Below are positions 1-8,515 of a stretch of DNA of 40,943 bases, piece after piece. A program made the position numbers and the translations under genes. This DNA comes from Desulfosporosinus lacus DSM 15449 (GTDB lineage: Bacteria > Bacillota > Desulfitobacteriia > Desulfitobacteriales > Desulfitobacteriaceae): assembly GCF_900129935.1 (NCBI RefSeq), contig NZ_FQXJ01000031.1, positions 1-40,943 on the forward strand, read 5' to 3'. Position 1 is the stretch's first letter, and each line of letters starts with the position of its first letter. The notes under the pieces were generated by a model. The model ran no database searches, had not been told where the DNA came from, and saw only the letters and a program-made list of their open reading frames with translations.

Positions 1-396
1 TACTAGTCCCGAGTATGTTATACCATTTTTTAAAAGATGTTTGATTGACTACCCTTTATACTTTAAGCAATCTTTCAAAGATGAGTTTTCGATTAGAGTG
101 AAGGAAATATGTTGTAAATTATTGGCACTATAGCTTACTGACATTGGGTAGACTCCCCCATCGAAGTCTATGTTCAGCTTTAGCTGAACGAGTTCACTTT
201 TTGAGAACGTAATTAAAATAACTATAAAAATGGATAATTAATGAAAAATGTGCCATAGGCATTTGAATTAATGCCATTTGATACTGATATATACCAAGTA
301 AATTAGATATTATGTGAGTATAGCTAATTATTCAGGCAATATTGAGCAATTTATGAGTTCGAGAAATGATTACTCATAATCTAAAGGAGCGTTTGG
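1..396. other. AT-rich intergenic region
   Basis: There is no convincing reading frame here. Apart from the paired hairpins at 149-189 the stretch is AT-rich and featureless. The ribosome binding site of the following lipoprotein gene (AAAGGAGCG, about 381-389) lies at its right end. I could not fix a promoter with confidence. Confidence 0.5.
149..195. mobile_element. possible decayed IS200/IS605-type end (two tandem hairpins)
   Basis: Two short hairpins follow each other. TAGACT (149-154) pairs with AGTCTA (165-170) around a 10-nt loop, and GTTCAGCT (172-179) pairs with AGCTGAAC (182-189) around TT, followed by GAGTTCAC. Tandem subterminal hairpins of this kind are found at the ends of IS200/IS605 elements and in the associated omega-RNA scaffolds. 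No tnpA or tnpB is visible in the window, so the element would lie to the left or be a remnant. The assignment rests on structure alone and is weak. Confidence 0.25.
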
Positions 397-1380
397 ATGA
401 AAAGAGTTCTAATATGCGTATCTGTTCTAATAACCCTATCTCTTGCAGGATGCAGTAAAGAGATTTTTAACAGTTCAGACCCAACTCGTTCGCATTCGCA
501 GCAAACTGCTGGTTCCAGCAACGAGAATAAAAAGAATATCGCTTTAGTTATGAAAACCCTGACGAATCCGTTTTTTATTGAGATGGAGAAAGGAGCTCGC
601 CAAGCAGAAAACGAGTTAGGTATTAATTTGATCGTGAAAACTGGGGCTAAAGAAACTTCAATCGAGCAACAGATTGCCGTCGTGGGAGAACTTATCAACT
701 CAAAAGTGGATGCAATAGTCATTTCACCGGGAAGTTCGACGGATTTAATCCCGGTTCTGAAAAAAGCATATGACGCAAATATTTCGATTGTCAATATTGA
801 TAACAAATTGGACCCAACATTTTTGAAAAGCACAGGAATAGATATTCCCTTTATCAGCGTAGATAACGAAGAAGGGGCTTATAAGTCAGCAAAATACATA
901 AGTGACCAAATCACAAAACCGACGAAAGTCGCAATAGTAGAAGGTATTCGCAACGCTAATAATGCTGAACAACGCAAAAAAGGGGCCATAAAGGCCTTTG
1001 GAGAAAATCCGAACATTCAAATCGTTGCGATGGAAACGGCAAATTGGAAGATTGATGAAGCTTATGATATTACTTCATCAATGTTTACCCAATACCCTGA
1101 CATTGGAGCAGTTTTTTGCGCCAATGATATGATGGCCTTAGGAACTATACAATACTTAGATGAATTTAACTTGAATGATGTACTGGTGGCTGGGTTTGAC
1201 GACTTAGCAGAGGCGCGAGCTGCTATTACTAAAGGAACAATGCAAGTGACAATAAATCAGCAGGCAGACATTCAAGGTTATAGCGGCGTTAAATTTGCTT
1301 TTGAAATGTTAAACGGAAAAAAACAACCGCAGGAAAGTATTATTGATGTTAAATTAGTTACGAAGTCGACTATTAATTAG
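397..1380 (+). CDS. sugar-type periplasmic binding lipoprotein (RbsB-like, Peripla_BP_4 family)
   Basis: This is a 327-residue extracytoplasmic solute-binding protein of the ribose/galactose binding family. A signal peptide ends in a lipobox with LSLAGC (Cys19 as the lipidated residue), followed by a Ser/Asn-rich linker to about residue 45. The mature part shows the family pattern: ALVMKTLTNPFF at the start of lobe 1, then VDAIVISPGSS, ISIVNIDN, VAIVEG and later AVFCANDMMALG and VLVAGFDD. It is preceded by AAAGGAGCG and an ATG start. No permease or ATPase gene is next to it; instead a hybrid histidine kinase follows after 34 bp on the same strand. I infer that it presents a ligand to that kinase, as LuxP does for LuxQ, rather than feeding a transporter. 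The ligand is unknown. Confidence 0.85.
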   Translation: MKRVLICVSVLITLSLAGCSKEIFNSSDPTRSHSQQTAGSSNENKKNIALVMKTLTNPFFIEMEKGARQAENELGINLIVKTGAKETSIEQQIAVVGELINSKVDAIVISPGSSTDLIPVLKKAYDANISIVNIDNKLDPTFLKSTGIDIPFISVDNEEGAYKSAKYISDQITKPTKVAIVEGIRNANNAEQRKKGAIKAFGENPNIQIVAMETANWKIDEAYDITSSMFTQYPDIGAVFCANDMMALGTIQYLDEFNLNDVLVAGFDDLAEARAAITKGTMQVTINQQADIQGYSGVKFAFEMLNGKKQPQESIIDVKLVTKSTIN

Positions 1381-1414
1381 GTCATTTAGTAATCTTACTT
1401 GAAAGGATTATTTT

Positions 1415-4138
1415 ATGTTTAATAATCTTCCAATTAAATTTAATATAGCTCAAAAGCTTTTAATTTATCTAGTGCTAGCCTGTGTTGTTCCATTGGTTTT
1501 TTTTGGGTTAATGTCTTATAGTAAGTCCAAATCCATTTTAAAGGATGAAATCGATAAATCCTCAATAAATTTGATGGAAGAGAAGAGACGCAATCTAGAG
1601 GTTATCATGGGAGAGGTCGAAGGGTTAATTGCTAATCTGTCAAGTATTGAAGAGATCAAAGATGTATTGGCTAAGGACGAAAAAGAAGTCACTGATTTTG
1701 AAAGACTGTCAACTCAAGCCCAAATAGGGTATTTATTGAGTGGTTTTACTAATCTTAAAGGGCTAATATCGATTGATATATACTCACTGAGAGGGGAACA
1801 CTATCACGTCGGAGATACCTTAAACGTTCAGGAAATAAATATTGAAGCAAAAGAGAATTTGTTAACTGAAGCGATAAACTCAGGAGATTCAATTCTCTGG
1901 CAGGGCATTGAAGATAACCTTAACTTAAAATCTAAAAATAATAAAGTTATTATTATCGGGAAAGTTCTTAAGAAGATCGATCCCAACACTTTCACAGAAA
2001 AGCCAATAGGCTTACTTTTGATAAACTATGATATTGATGTTTTCTATAATCATTTTACTAGTACATATGAGGATACGGAATATATGATTTTGGATAGGAA
2101 AAACAGGATCGTGTATCATCCAGTTAAGTCATGGATCGGAAGCGTACAAGATGGCGAGCTGCTTAAATACATAAATAATGATTCAGGCAGGTTTAATACC
2201 AGCGTTGGAGGGGATAAAAAACAAGTTATTTATGACAAGTCGATTAAAAACGAATGGATGATTATGGCCCTTATATCTGAAAAAAGTATTTTAAATAAAG
2301 TCGAAGATATCCGTAGATATAATATGTTGTTCGTATTGATTTCGTTTTTCTTTATCTTATTATTCGCTTTGGTAATTTCCAAAATATTTGTGGTGCCTAT
2401 TAAAAAAATTACAAATTCCTTTAAAGAATTACAAAAAGGGACTATGGATTTTGAAACACGCATAGAGACAACATCTAATGATGAAATTGGGGAGTTATGT
2501 AAATGGTTTAATAAATTTATCATAAGTCTGGAACAAGAGAGAAAAACAGAACTAGAGTTAATGCAGGCAAAGGAAGCCGCTGAGGCAGCAAATGTAGCGA
2601 AGAGTCAGTTCCTTGCTAATATGTCACATGAGATAAGGACGCCCATGAATGGGATTATCGGTTATATTGAGTTACTCTCAGCAATGCCGCTAGAAAGAGA
2701 ACAAGCTAGTTACCTGGCGGAGGTTAAAGCATCTACAGATGCGCTGCTTTTATTAATTAATGATATATTGGATTATTCCAAAATCGAAGCCGGCAAGTTG
2801 TTGATTGAGACTATTCCGTTTAATCTTCACAGACTTGTAGAAGAATCAGTATCCTTATTTTCCCCTAAAGCGAATGAAAAAGATATTGAATTAGTTTTAT
2901 TCATTGCGAGTGGAGTACCCAGTGGAGTTCAAGGGGACCCTGGCAGATTGAGACAATTATTAAATAACATTATAGGTAACGCTGTCAAGTTCACCCATAA
3001 GGGTGAGGTGGCAGTTAAAGTAAAACTACTGAAAGAAAGTCAGGTAAAGGTGCTTTTAAAGATCGAAATTCAGGATACGGGCATTGGTATGTCCGAGACA
3101 ACTAAGCAAAAATTATTCCAAGTCTTCACACAAGCAGATGCTTCTACAACACGAAAGTATGAAGGAACTGGCCTTGGCTTAGCAATATCAAAAAAAATAA
3201 TTGAGCTTATTGGCGGTAATATCAATGTTGTCAGCGTTTTAGGAAAAGGCAGTACCTTCATCATTACAATAGAACTGGAAAAAAGGCAACTCGAAGATGA
3301 GCAGAAACCTAGGTCTATTAGCTTAAACAATTTAAAAGTAATGATCGTCGATGATAATAAAAGTAATAGGATGATTTTCCGTGAATATCTCGTTGAGACA
3401 GGATGCAGGGTTATTAGTGCAAAAGATGGCATAGAAGGCCTAAAAATCCTTAGTGGGTTATCCGCAGAAGATTTACCCCACGTTGTCCTTGTAGATTATA
3501 TGATGTATGGGATGAGTGGTTATGAATTTGGAGAACAGTTGTTAAAGGTTCAAAGGTTAAGAGATATCAGACTTATCCTTATTACCTCAGCAACTCAGAA
3601 AGGAGATGCAAAGCTAGCCAAAACGATTGGATTTGCAGGCTACCTTACAAAACCTGTCCGAAAGATGGAATTGATTAACGTTATATCTCAGGTCATCGTT
3701 TTAGAAACTCCAGATTCGACGGCAAATTTGATTACAAGGCACTCCATAAGTCAAGAGATTCCTCCGATAAGTAACATTTCTATTTTACTCGTTGAAGACA
3801 TGTTGGCAAATCAGAGATTAGAAATGACCATGTTGAGAAAACTCGGTTATTCAGTAGATCTGGCAACTAATGGGAAACAGGCGGTTGAGATTTGTAATAC
3901 CCAAAAATATGATCTTATACTAATGGACTGTCAAATGCCTGTAATGGACGGTTATGAAGCGACAGATCAAATCAGAAAGATGAGTATTTTGAATAAAGAT
4001 ACGACAGTCATCGCCATGACCGCCTATACAATGGAGGGGGATCGAGAAAAATGTATTATAGCCGGTATGAATGACTATATTAGCAAACCAGTCACAATGG
4101 AAGTGCTCAAGGAAAAAATCGGAAAGTATTTTGATTAA
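1415..4138 (+). CDS. membrane hybrid sensor histidine kinase with two receiver domains
   Basis: This 907-residue inner-membrane kinase has a membrane segment at about 13-33, a roughly 265-residue extracytoplasmic sensor region (Cache-like by size and placement), and a second membrane segment at about 303-327. It continues with HAMP (about 328-380), a short coiled coil, HisKA with SHEIRTP (phospho-acceptor His405), and HATPase with [16 protein letters not shown] and GTGLGLAIS. Two receivers follow: the first has VDDN, Asp694 in VLVDYMM and KP at 746-747; the second has VED, Asp838 in [13 protein letters not shown] and the SKP lysine. There is no Hpt domain, so phosphotransfer to a separate regulator would need a partner. 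The start has GAAAGGATTA upstream. The binding-protein gene just before it and the convergent NarL-type regulator after it suggest one signalling module. Confidence 0.9.
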   Translation: MFNNLPIKFNIAQKLLIYLVLACVVPLVFFGLMSYSKSKSILKDEIDKSSINLMEEKRRNLEVIMGEVEGLIANLSSIEEIKDVLAKDEKEVTDFERLSTQAQIGYLLSGFTNLKGLISIDIYSLRGEHYHVGDTLNVQEINIEAKENLLTEAINSGDSILWQGIEDNLNLKSKNNKVIIIGKVLKKIDPNTFTEKPIGLLLINYDIDVFYNHFTSTYEDTEYMILDRKNRIVYHPVKSWIGSVQDGELLKYINNDSGRFNTSVGGDKKQVIYDKSIKNEWMIMALISEKSILNKVEDIRRYNMLFVLISFFFILLFALVISKIFVVPIKKITNSFKELQKGTMDFETRIETTSNDEIGELCKWFNKFIISLEQERKTELELMQAKEAAEAANVAKSQFLANMSHEIRTPMNGIIGYIELLSAMPLEREQASYLAEVKASTDALLLLINDILDYSKIEAGKLLIETIPFNLHRLVEESVSLFSPKANEKDIELVLFIASGVPSGVQGDPGRLRQLLNNIIGNAVKFTHKGEVAVKVKLLKESQVKVLLKIEIQDTGIGMSETTKQKLFQVFTQADASTTRKYEGTGLGLAISKKIIELIGGNINVVSVLGKGSTFIITIELEKRQLEDEQKPRSISLNNLKVMIVDDNKSNRMIFREYLVETGCRVISAKDGIEGLKILSGLSAEDLPHVVLVDYMMYGMSGYEFGEQLLKVQRLRDIRLILITSATQKGDAKLAKTIGFAGYLTKPVRKMELINVISQVIVLETPDSTANLITRHSISQEIPPISNISILLVEDMLANQRLEMTMLRKLGYSVDLATNGKQAVEICNTQKYDLILMDCQMPVMDGYEATDQIRKMSILNKDTTVIAMTAYTMEGDREKCIIAGMNDYISKPVTMEVLKEKIGKYFD

Positions 4139-4174
4139 CAGCCGCTGAAGGGGAGCAGAAGGCAGCGCAGCGAG

Positions 4175-4834
4175 TTATACCAAATGATTTTTTATGGCAA
4201 ATACAGCGAGTTGAGTTCTGTCCTTAAGTTGAAGTTTTGAGATGATTGTAGTTATGGTATTTTTGACGGTGCCTTCAGCGATAAACAGGGAGGCAGCAAT
4301 TTCTTTGTTGTCTTTTCCTTCTACAATCATCCGAATAATTTCCATTTCTCTATCTGTAATAATGACATTGATATCATTAACGGCAACTTTGTTAGTTTGT
4401 ACTTTTACTGTCTCTTTGGGGCACGTATTGAATGATTCATGCCTGAAAACGTCTTTATCCATAATCTGCAAACCATGGAAAGTGCTTTTTATTGCAAGCA
4501 TTAATTCCTCTGTACCAACATTCTTTAAAATATAGCCGTTGGCTCCATTACTTATAGCCTCAAAAACATCTGATTCATCATCAGAAGCTGTAACTATAAG
4601 AACTTTGATCTGTGGATAATTAGACTTAATTAGTTTGGTAGCCTCAGTCCCGCTACACAAAGGCATCGAAATATCCATTAGCACCACATCAGGGCTAAAT
4701 TCTCCGCATAATTCATAAGCCTCTCTGCCATTCGCAGCACAAGCAACAACCTTCATATCCCCATTGTTTTCTATGATAGTTTTAAAGCTTTCCCGTAAAA
4801 GCTTTTGATCATCTGCTATTAGAACCTTTAACAT
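4175..4834 (-). CDS. NarL/LuxR-family response regulator
   Basis: This 219-residue protein has an N-terminal receiver with LIADDQ, phospho-acceptor Asp54 in VVLMDISMP, VTAS and the conserved Lys in YILKN. A C-terminal LuxR-type HTH follows at about 150-215, with ITDREMEIIRMIVEG, NKEIA and GTVKNTI. I place the start at the ATG at 4834, because AGAGG lies just upstream of it; an ATG 45 bp further upstream has no ribosome binding site. The gene converges on the hybrid kinase, with 36 bp between stop codons. It is a plausible output partner of the module, but the kinase's own receivers and the missing Hpt leave the phosphorelay route open. Its targets are unknown. Confidence 0.88.
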   Translation of the reverse strand: MLKVLIADDQKLLRESFKTIIENNGDMKVVACAANGREAYELCGEFSPDVVLMDISMPLCSGTEATKLIKSNYPQIKVLIVTASDDESDVFEAISNGANGYILKNVGTEELMLAIKSTFHGLQIMDKDVFRHESFNTCPKETVKVQTNKVAVNDINVIITDREMEIIRMIVEGKDNKEIAASLFIAEGTVKNTITTIISKLQLKDRTQLAVFAIKNHLV

Positions 4835-5037
4835 AAAAAAACCTCTTTTATGAATAAAATAATTAACATATCCTATCATTATATCATAAAAATCAATAAC
4901 CTAACTGTGAGAGAGCTATATACTTTTGATATGTATAGATCGAAGTTCTTTGAGAAATGAAGTTTGTAGTATTGGAAAAGGAATTCTAGACAAAAAATAT
5001 GAAGTAACCTTCTGGAAAAAAGTTGGATAGAAATGGC

Positions 5038-5065
5038 TGGACAAACGATTGAGTAAGAGTATACT
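5038..5065 (+). promoter_or_regulatory. predicted housekeeping promoter of the FMN riboswitch-ribB unit
   Basis: TGGACA (5038-5043) is separated by 16 bp from TATACT (5060-5065). Each hexamer matches the vegetative consensus at five of six positions. Transcription would start near 5072, just before the riboswitch. Confidence 0.6.
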
Positions 5066-5082
5066 AAATGTTAAATGACTTA

Positions 5083-5220
5083 TTCTCAGGGCGGGGTTAG
5101 AGTCCCCACCGGCGGTATCCTAGTTATCTAGGGAGCCCGCGAGCGCTCTTCTTTTTTGAAGAGGTCAGCAGAACTGGTGCAAGGCCAGTGCCGACGGTAT
5201 AGTCCGGATGAAAGAGGATA
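5083..5220 (+). ncRNA. FMN riboswitch (RFN element)
   Basis: The conserved RFN blocks occur in order: AGGGCGGGGT, GAGTCCCCACCGGCGGT, AGCCCGCGAGCG, a variable hairpin CTCTTC-TTTTTT-GAAGAG, GGTCAGCAGAACTGGTG, CAGTGCCGACGGTATAGTC and CGGATGAAAGAGGATA. This is the flavin mononucleotide aptamer that represses riboflavin synthesis and transport genes. It lies directly upstream of ribB. The region between the aptamer and the gene (5221-5341) does not contain an obvious terminator, so I cannot say whether control acts on transcription or on translation. Confidence 0.95.
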
Positions 5221-5341
5221 AGGTAGTCTGCATAATCTAATACACTTCAGAATTCTAAGGTGGAGTTTTTGGCTTTTGCTTGCTGTCTGTCTGTATGCCC
5301 TGATTCGAGTAAGTCGACTATAACATAGGAGGCGCATTACA

Positions 5342-6001
5342 TTGAATCAGACTTTATTAACCCGTTTTGGAAACTCAGTTGAAAGAGTAGAGAAAGCGCT
5401 CGACGCATTGCGGAGAGGCCGGGGCGTTTTGGTTACTGACGACGAACAAAGGGAAAACGAAGGAGATATTTTCTTTGCTGCGGAGTTCTTGACTAATGAT
5501 CAAATGGCCATGCTAATTCGAGAAGGCAGTGGCATCGTCTGCTTGTGCCTGCCGGAGGAAAAGATCCTCGACTTAGGTTTACCTATGATGGTAGAAAATA
5601 ACACGAGCAGTTTTCAAACTCCATTTACGGTATCTATTGAAGCTGCAAACGGTGTCACGACAGGTGTGTCAGCCGCTGACCGTGTAACAACTGTGAAAGC
5701 AGCGATTGATGATCAAGCGTGTCCAGATGATCTTCGCCGCCCGGGACATATGTTTCCGTTAAGGGCCAAGCCCCTAGGGGTACTGGAGCGTCCCGGGCAT
5801 ACAGAAGCGAATGTAGATCTAATGCGGCTTGCCGGGTTAAAACCTTATGGTGTATTGTGTGAACTGACAAATCCGGATGGTACTATGGCGCGCCTGCCTG
5901 AAATCGTAGCCTTTGCCGAAAAACACGAGATGCCCGTGGTTACGGTCGATGATATAATAAACTATCGCAAAGCGCGAGAACAGTGTGTAAGTATAAATTA
6001 G
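5342..6001 (+). CDS. ribB: 3,4-dihydroxy-2-butanone-4-phosphate synthase
   Basis: The enzyme converts ribulose 5-phosphate into formate and 3,4-dihydroxy-2-butanone 4-phosphate, the four-carbon precursor of riboflavin. At 219 residues it has the length of stand-alone RibB, with no GTP cyclohydrolase II (RibA) domain. Diagnostic motifs are [10 protein letters not shown] (acidic metal-binding loop), [20 protein letters not shown] and [16 protein letters not shown]. Translation starts at a TTG preceded by AGGAGG at 5327-5332 (9-nt spacing). It is under the FMN riboswitch just upstream and stands alone: no ribD, ribE, ribA or ribH is nearby. In many Firmicutes this activity is part of a fused RibBA, so the single-domain form is slightly unusual. 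Confidence 0.95.
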   Translation: MNQTLLTRFGNSVERVEKALDALRRGRGVLVTDDEQRENEGDIFFAAEFLTNDQMAMLIREGSGIVCLCLPEEKILDLGLPMMVENNTSSFQTPFTVSIEAANGVTTGVSAADRVTTVKAAIDDQACPDDLRRPGHMFPLRAKPLGVLERPGHTEANVDLMRLAGLKPYGVLCELTNPDGTMARLPEIVAFAEKHEMPVVTVDDIINYRKAREQCVSIN

Positions 6002-6027
6002 ATAATCTGCGGTAAAAAAAGATAGAC

Positions 6028-6083
6028 CACAAGAAACTAAAATTACTCAGCTTTTTTAAGCTGAGTAATTTTAGTTTCTTGTG
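6028..6083. repeat. perfect 26-bp inverted repeat with 4-nt loop
   Basis: The arms 6028-6053 and 6058-6083 are perfectly complementary around TTTT. The hairpin begins 27 bp after the ribB stop. It is not followed by a T-tract on the plus strand, and reading the minus strand gives only a short one (TTTTTTT after several intervening bases). It may still act as a terminator, but a stem this long is more like a small mobile hairpin element or an mRNA 3' stabiliser. Confidence 0.7.
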
Positions 6084-6251
6084 CAACAGCTCTGCACTGC
6101 CAGTCTCCAGAGACAATCAAAGTTAGGTTCAGTTTCTGGCAATTTGAAAGTATAAGCCTTACCAGCCTTTTCTGTGTAACATTTGTTAAAAGATCCTAAC
6201 TTACATATTGAAAGTATTTTAGTATAATAGGTTTGAAAGTGGGTGTATGAC

Positions 6252-6956
6252 ATGTCAAATGAAATGGAAATAGTGGATAAGATAGTTTACATGATTGTCT
6301 CAGGCAAATACATCGCCCATGATAAATTGCCATCGGAAAATACGATAGCAGATCAATTCAAAGTGCCAAGAATTACGGCCCGGAAGGCGTATGAAAGACT
6401 CGAAGAATTGGGGTATATCTATAAAAAGCAGGGGAAAGGAAGCTATGTCAAAGACAGATCTAAACAGATTGAGCTTGTTCTTTCGGGTGATGTGAGTTTC
6501 AGCCAGAAAATGATCGAGAAAGGGTACGATTTCCATTCGGAAACAATCTTTTGCAGGGAGATCAAATACAATAAGAGGATTTATGACTATCTAGAAACGG
6601 ATGAAGGTGACAGGATTTTCAAAGTGGGAAGATTGAGGTATATTGATCAACAGCCTATCGCCCTTCATATCTCCTATGTTGCCAAATCTGTATTTACGGA
6701 TATCGATACTGTGGGTATGGATATTACATCTATGTTTAAATATTACAATAGCAAAGGATATACTGAATTTTGCTCAAAGCCCAGCATCTTAAGTATTTCC
6801 TTTCCCAGGGAATCCCAACGCAAACTTTTAAATTGCACTTATTTAATACCACTTTTGGTCTTGGAATCCGGCTGCACAGATAAAGAGACCGGCACTGTAT
6901 TGGAGTACATAAAGATTCTGTATAGAAGTGATTGTTTTTCCTATGTTATACCGTAG
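6252..6956 (+). CDS. phnF: GntR-family regulator with UTRA domain, PhnF-like
   Basis: This 234-residue repressor has an N-terminal GntR winged helix (about 3-65) with LPSENTIADQFKVPRITARKAYERL, here given only by position and the core LPSEN and GKGSYV, and a C-terminal UTRA effector domain ending in the typical YRSDCFSY. PhnF regulators of this family control phosphonate and phosphate uptake genes. I prefer the ATG at 6252; a GTG 9 bp upstream is also possible, and neither has a strong ribosome binding site. A -10-like TATAAT lies at 6223-6228. The gene precedes phnG on the same strand but is separated by a terminator and 460 bp, so it is probably a separate transcript controlling the locus. 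Confidence 0.8.
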   Translation: MSNEMEIVDKIVYMIVSGKYIAHDKLPSENTIADQFKVPRITARKAYERLEELGYIYKKQGKGSYVKDRSKQIELVLSGDVSFSQKMIEKGYDFHSETIFCREIKYNKRIYDYLETDEGDRIFKVGRLRYIDQQPIALHISYVAKSVFTDIDTVGMDITSMFKYYNSKGYTEFCSKPSILSISFPRESQRKLLNCTYLIPLLVLESGCTDKETGTVLEYIKILYRSDCFSYVIP

Positions 6957-7021
6957 ATTGATAGCTTCCCCAAGAGGTTTTAACCACATCGAAGTTCATC
7001 TTTAAATCCCTCTCAAGACTA

Positions 7022-7054
7022 GCCGTATGCTTAAAAGCATACGGCAATTTTTTT
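7022..7054 (+). terminator. rho-independent terminator after the phnF-like gene
   Basis: GCCGTATGCTT (7022-7032) pairs perfectly with AAGCATACGGC (7035-7045), followed by AATTTTTTT. It ends the regulator transcript before the phn operon promoter. Confidence 0.85.
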
Positions 7055-7417
7055 CCAATGACTTGCATCCAGGGCGTTTTTTTAATCTTAATCATCTCTA
7101 TTATGTTTGGGTTTGGGGTCGGTTGCATAAGGGTAACAATGCCTGCCTCGTCCGAACCTATGGCTCCTTGGAAACCCCAGTTTATAATAACCTGCTAATC
7201 CTAACACTGTTCACGAAATCAACAAACAAAAATGAAAGATGCTTTACAAAGATTTAACGAGGTGCTTACAAAGTTTTAACATCGGCCAACTTGGCAACAA
7301 GTTATGATAATTACGTAGACCTGAACTTATCCAGGGACTTGCCGCTGCTGAACTGTAACGAAAAACAGAATCCTAGCGGCGTCAGCTTCGAAAACACTTG
7401 CAAAGGAAGGCTGATTG
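7055..7417. other. phn operon leader and control region
   Basis: This 363-bp stretch has no convincing gene on the plus strand. It contains the PhoP-box-like array (7243-7281), a -10-like TATGATAAT (7303-7311) and the phnG ribosome binding site AAGGAAGG (7403-7410). A minus-strand reading frame across its left half runs through the terminator hairpin and is not called. Confidence 0.6.
7243..7281 (+). promoter_or_regulatory. PhoP box-like array upstream of phnG
   Basis: Four hexamers recur at exact 11-bp steps: TTTACA (7243), TTAACG (7254), CTTACA (7265) and TTAACA (7276). This is the arrangement of Bacillus-type PhoP boxes (TTAACA-like units with 5-bp spacers). A -10-like element follows at 7303-7311, placing the array at about -35 to -73, the usual position for activation. 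It indicates phosphate-starvation control of the phn operon. Confidence 0.75.
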
Positions 7418-7840
7418 ATGATTAGAAAAAGAAGAACCATGATATTAATCAAAGGTTCATCAGATGTTCCTGCAAAATTGGCACAAGAGATACAAGATAG
7501 TTATGAGGTTAAGACAATTGAGGAAAGCAATAATGGTCTAGTTATGATCAAGGCTAGGGAAAAAGCCAAACAGAGCCTGTTTTATCTGGGGGAAGTATTG
7601 ATTACAGAGTGCAAGGTCATGATTAACGGATTTTTAGGAATCGGCATGGTCCAAGGGCATCAACCAGAGCTGGCCCACAACCTGGCAGTTATTGATGCAG
7701 CGTATAATGCAAGTTTAGCGGAGACAGACGCTTGGACAAAAGTATTGTTGATTGAGGAGAATCGCATCAATGAGGAAAATCAAACTTTTATGAATAAGGT
7801 CTTAAAGACGAAAGTTAACTTTGACACTATGAATGTTTAG
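7418..7840 (+). CDS. phnG: C-P lyase complex subunit PhnG
   Basis: This is a 140-residue cytoplasmic subunit of the C-P lyase core (PhnGHIJ). With PhnI, PhnH and PhnL it forms alpha-D-ribose 1-methylphosphonate 5-triphosphate from ATP and a phosphonate. The family pattern is visible as VMIKAREKAKQSLFYLGEVL and GFLGIGMVQG, then ELAHNLAVIDAAYNA. Length is close to the E. coli protein (150). I chose the ATG at 7418 because AAGGAAGG lies 7 bp upstream; a TTG immediately before it is less well spaced. It is the first gene of the phn structural operon, downstream of the PhoP-box-like array. Confidence 0.9.
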   Translation: MIRKRRTMILIKGSSDVPAKLAQEIQDSYEVKTIEESNNGLVMIKAREKAKQSLFYLGEVLITECKVMINGFLGIGMVQGHQPELAHNLAVIDAAYNASLAETDAWTKVLLIEENRINEENQTFMNKVLKTKVNFDTMNV

Positions 7841-7843
7841 CTT

Positions 7844-7894
7844 TAGGCAAGGAATTTAATTAGGTAAGGAATTTAATTAGGCAAAGAATTTATT
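7844..7894 (+). repeat. three tandem 17-bp repeats between phnG and phnH
   Basis: The unit TAGGCAAGGAATTTAAT occurs at 7844-7860, with one change at 7861-7877 and with two changes at 7878-7894. The repeats fill most of the phnG-phnH gap. Each contains AAGGAATTT, but the phnH ribosome binding site lies further on (GAAAGGAAAA), so their role is unclear. Confidence 0.8.
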
Positions 7895-7912
7895 ATAGAA
7901 AGGAAAACGACG

Positions 7913-8515
7913 ATGAAATTGGATTTGGTGCATGATCTTCAAGAAGCTTACCGCAAGACGCTTGATTCGATGTCCAGGCCGGGTTTGATCAGCAATATTC
8001 GAGATCAGGCCAGCAAGGTTGCCATGGAGATCAACGATTTCATCCCTCCTGCAGCCTTAGTAATGGTATTAATGTTGTTTGATACAGAAGTGAAGTTCAA
8101 AGTATGCTCCAAACGTGAGGCTGAAATTGCTGAACTAATAAATCAGTTGACCTATGCCAAAGCAACAGAAATAGAGAGTGCGGATTTTATTCTAGTCTTA
8201 AAGGATGCGGATCCGGAGGAATTTGAGCAGGTTATCAACTCTGCTTGTCCAGGAGATTTGCATGACCCTCACAAAGCGGCAACAATTATCGTTGAGGCTG
8301 ATTCAGTGAGTAATGACAGAGATTTAACCTTAATTGGTCCAGGGATAGAAATAGAAAGCTATATCTCAGTGAAAACAAACTACAGCTGGGTTGATTTACG
8401 AGCAGAAAAAAACTCGGAGTATCCCTTAGGAATCGATCTAATCTTTACAGATAGGGATACTAACATTTTATGTCTTCCGCGAACAACTCAAATAGTGCAA
8501 GAGGTGGCTGGATAA
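7913..8515 (+). CDS. phnH: C-P lyase complex subunit PhnH
   Basis: This 200-residue PhnH (E. coli 194) is part of the C-P lyase core complex; the fold is related to PLP-dependent transferases but has no cofactor. The N-terminal signature is VHDLQEAYRKTLDSMSRPG, followed by PPAALVMVLMLFDTEVKF. Near the C terminus are LIGPGIE and YPLGIDLIFTD, both usual in the family. It is preceded by GAAAGGAAAACGACG and followed immediately by phnI (stop and start adjacent), which suggests translational coupling. Confidence 0.92.
   Translation: MKLDLVHDLQEAYRKTLDSMSRPGLISNIRDQASKVAMEINDFIPPAALVMVLMLFDTEVKFKVCSKREAEIAELINQLTYAKATEIESADFILVLKDADPEEFEQVINSACPGDLHDPHKAATIIVEADSVSNDRDLTLIGPGIEIESYISVKTNYSWVDLRAEKNSEYPLGIDLIFTDRDTNILCLPRTTQIVQEVAG

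Noticed and set aside
381-833. Minus-strand frame opposite the binding-protein gene
   Set aside because: It is a shadow of a strongly supported lipoprotein gene and shows no family motif.
6946-7195. Minus-strand reading frame between the phnF-like gene and phnG with protein-like composition
   Set aside because: It runs through the terminator hairpin of the regulator gene, has no ribosome binding site at its ATG, and I recognise no family. At most it could be a relic.
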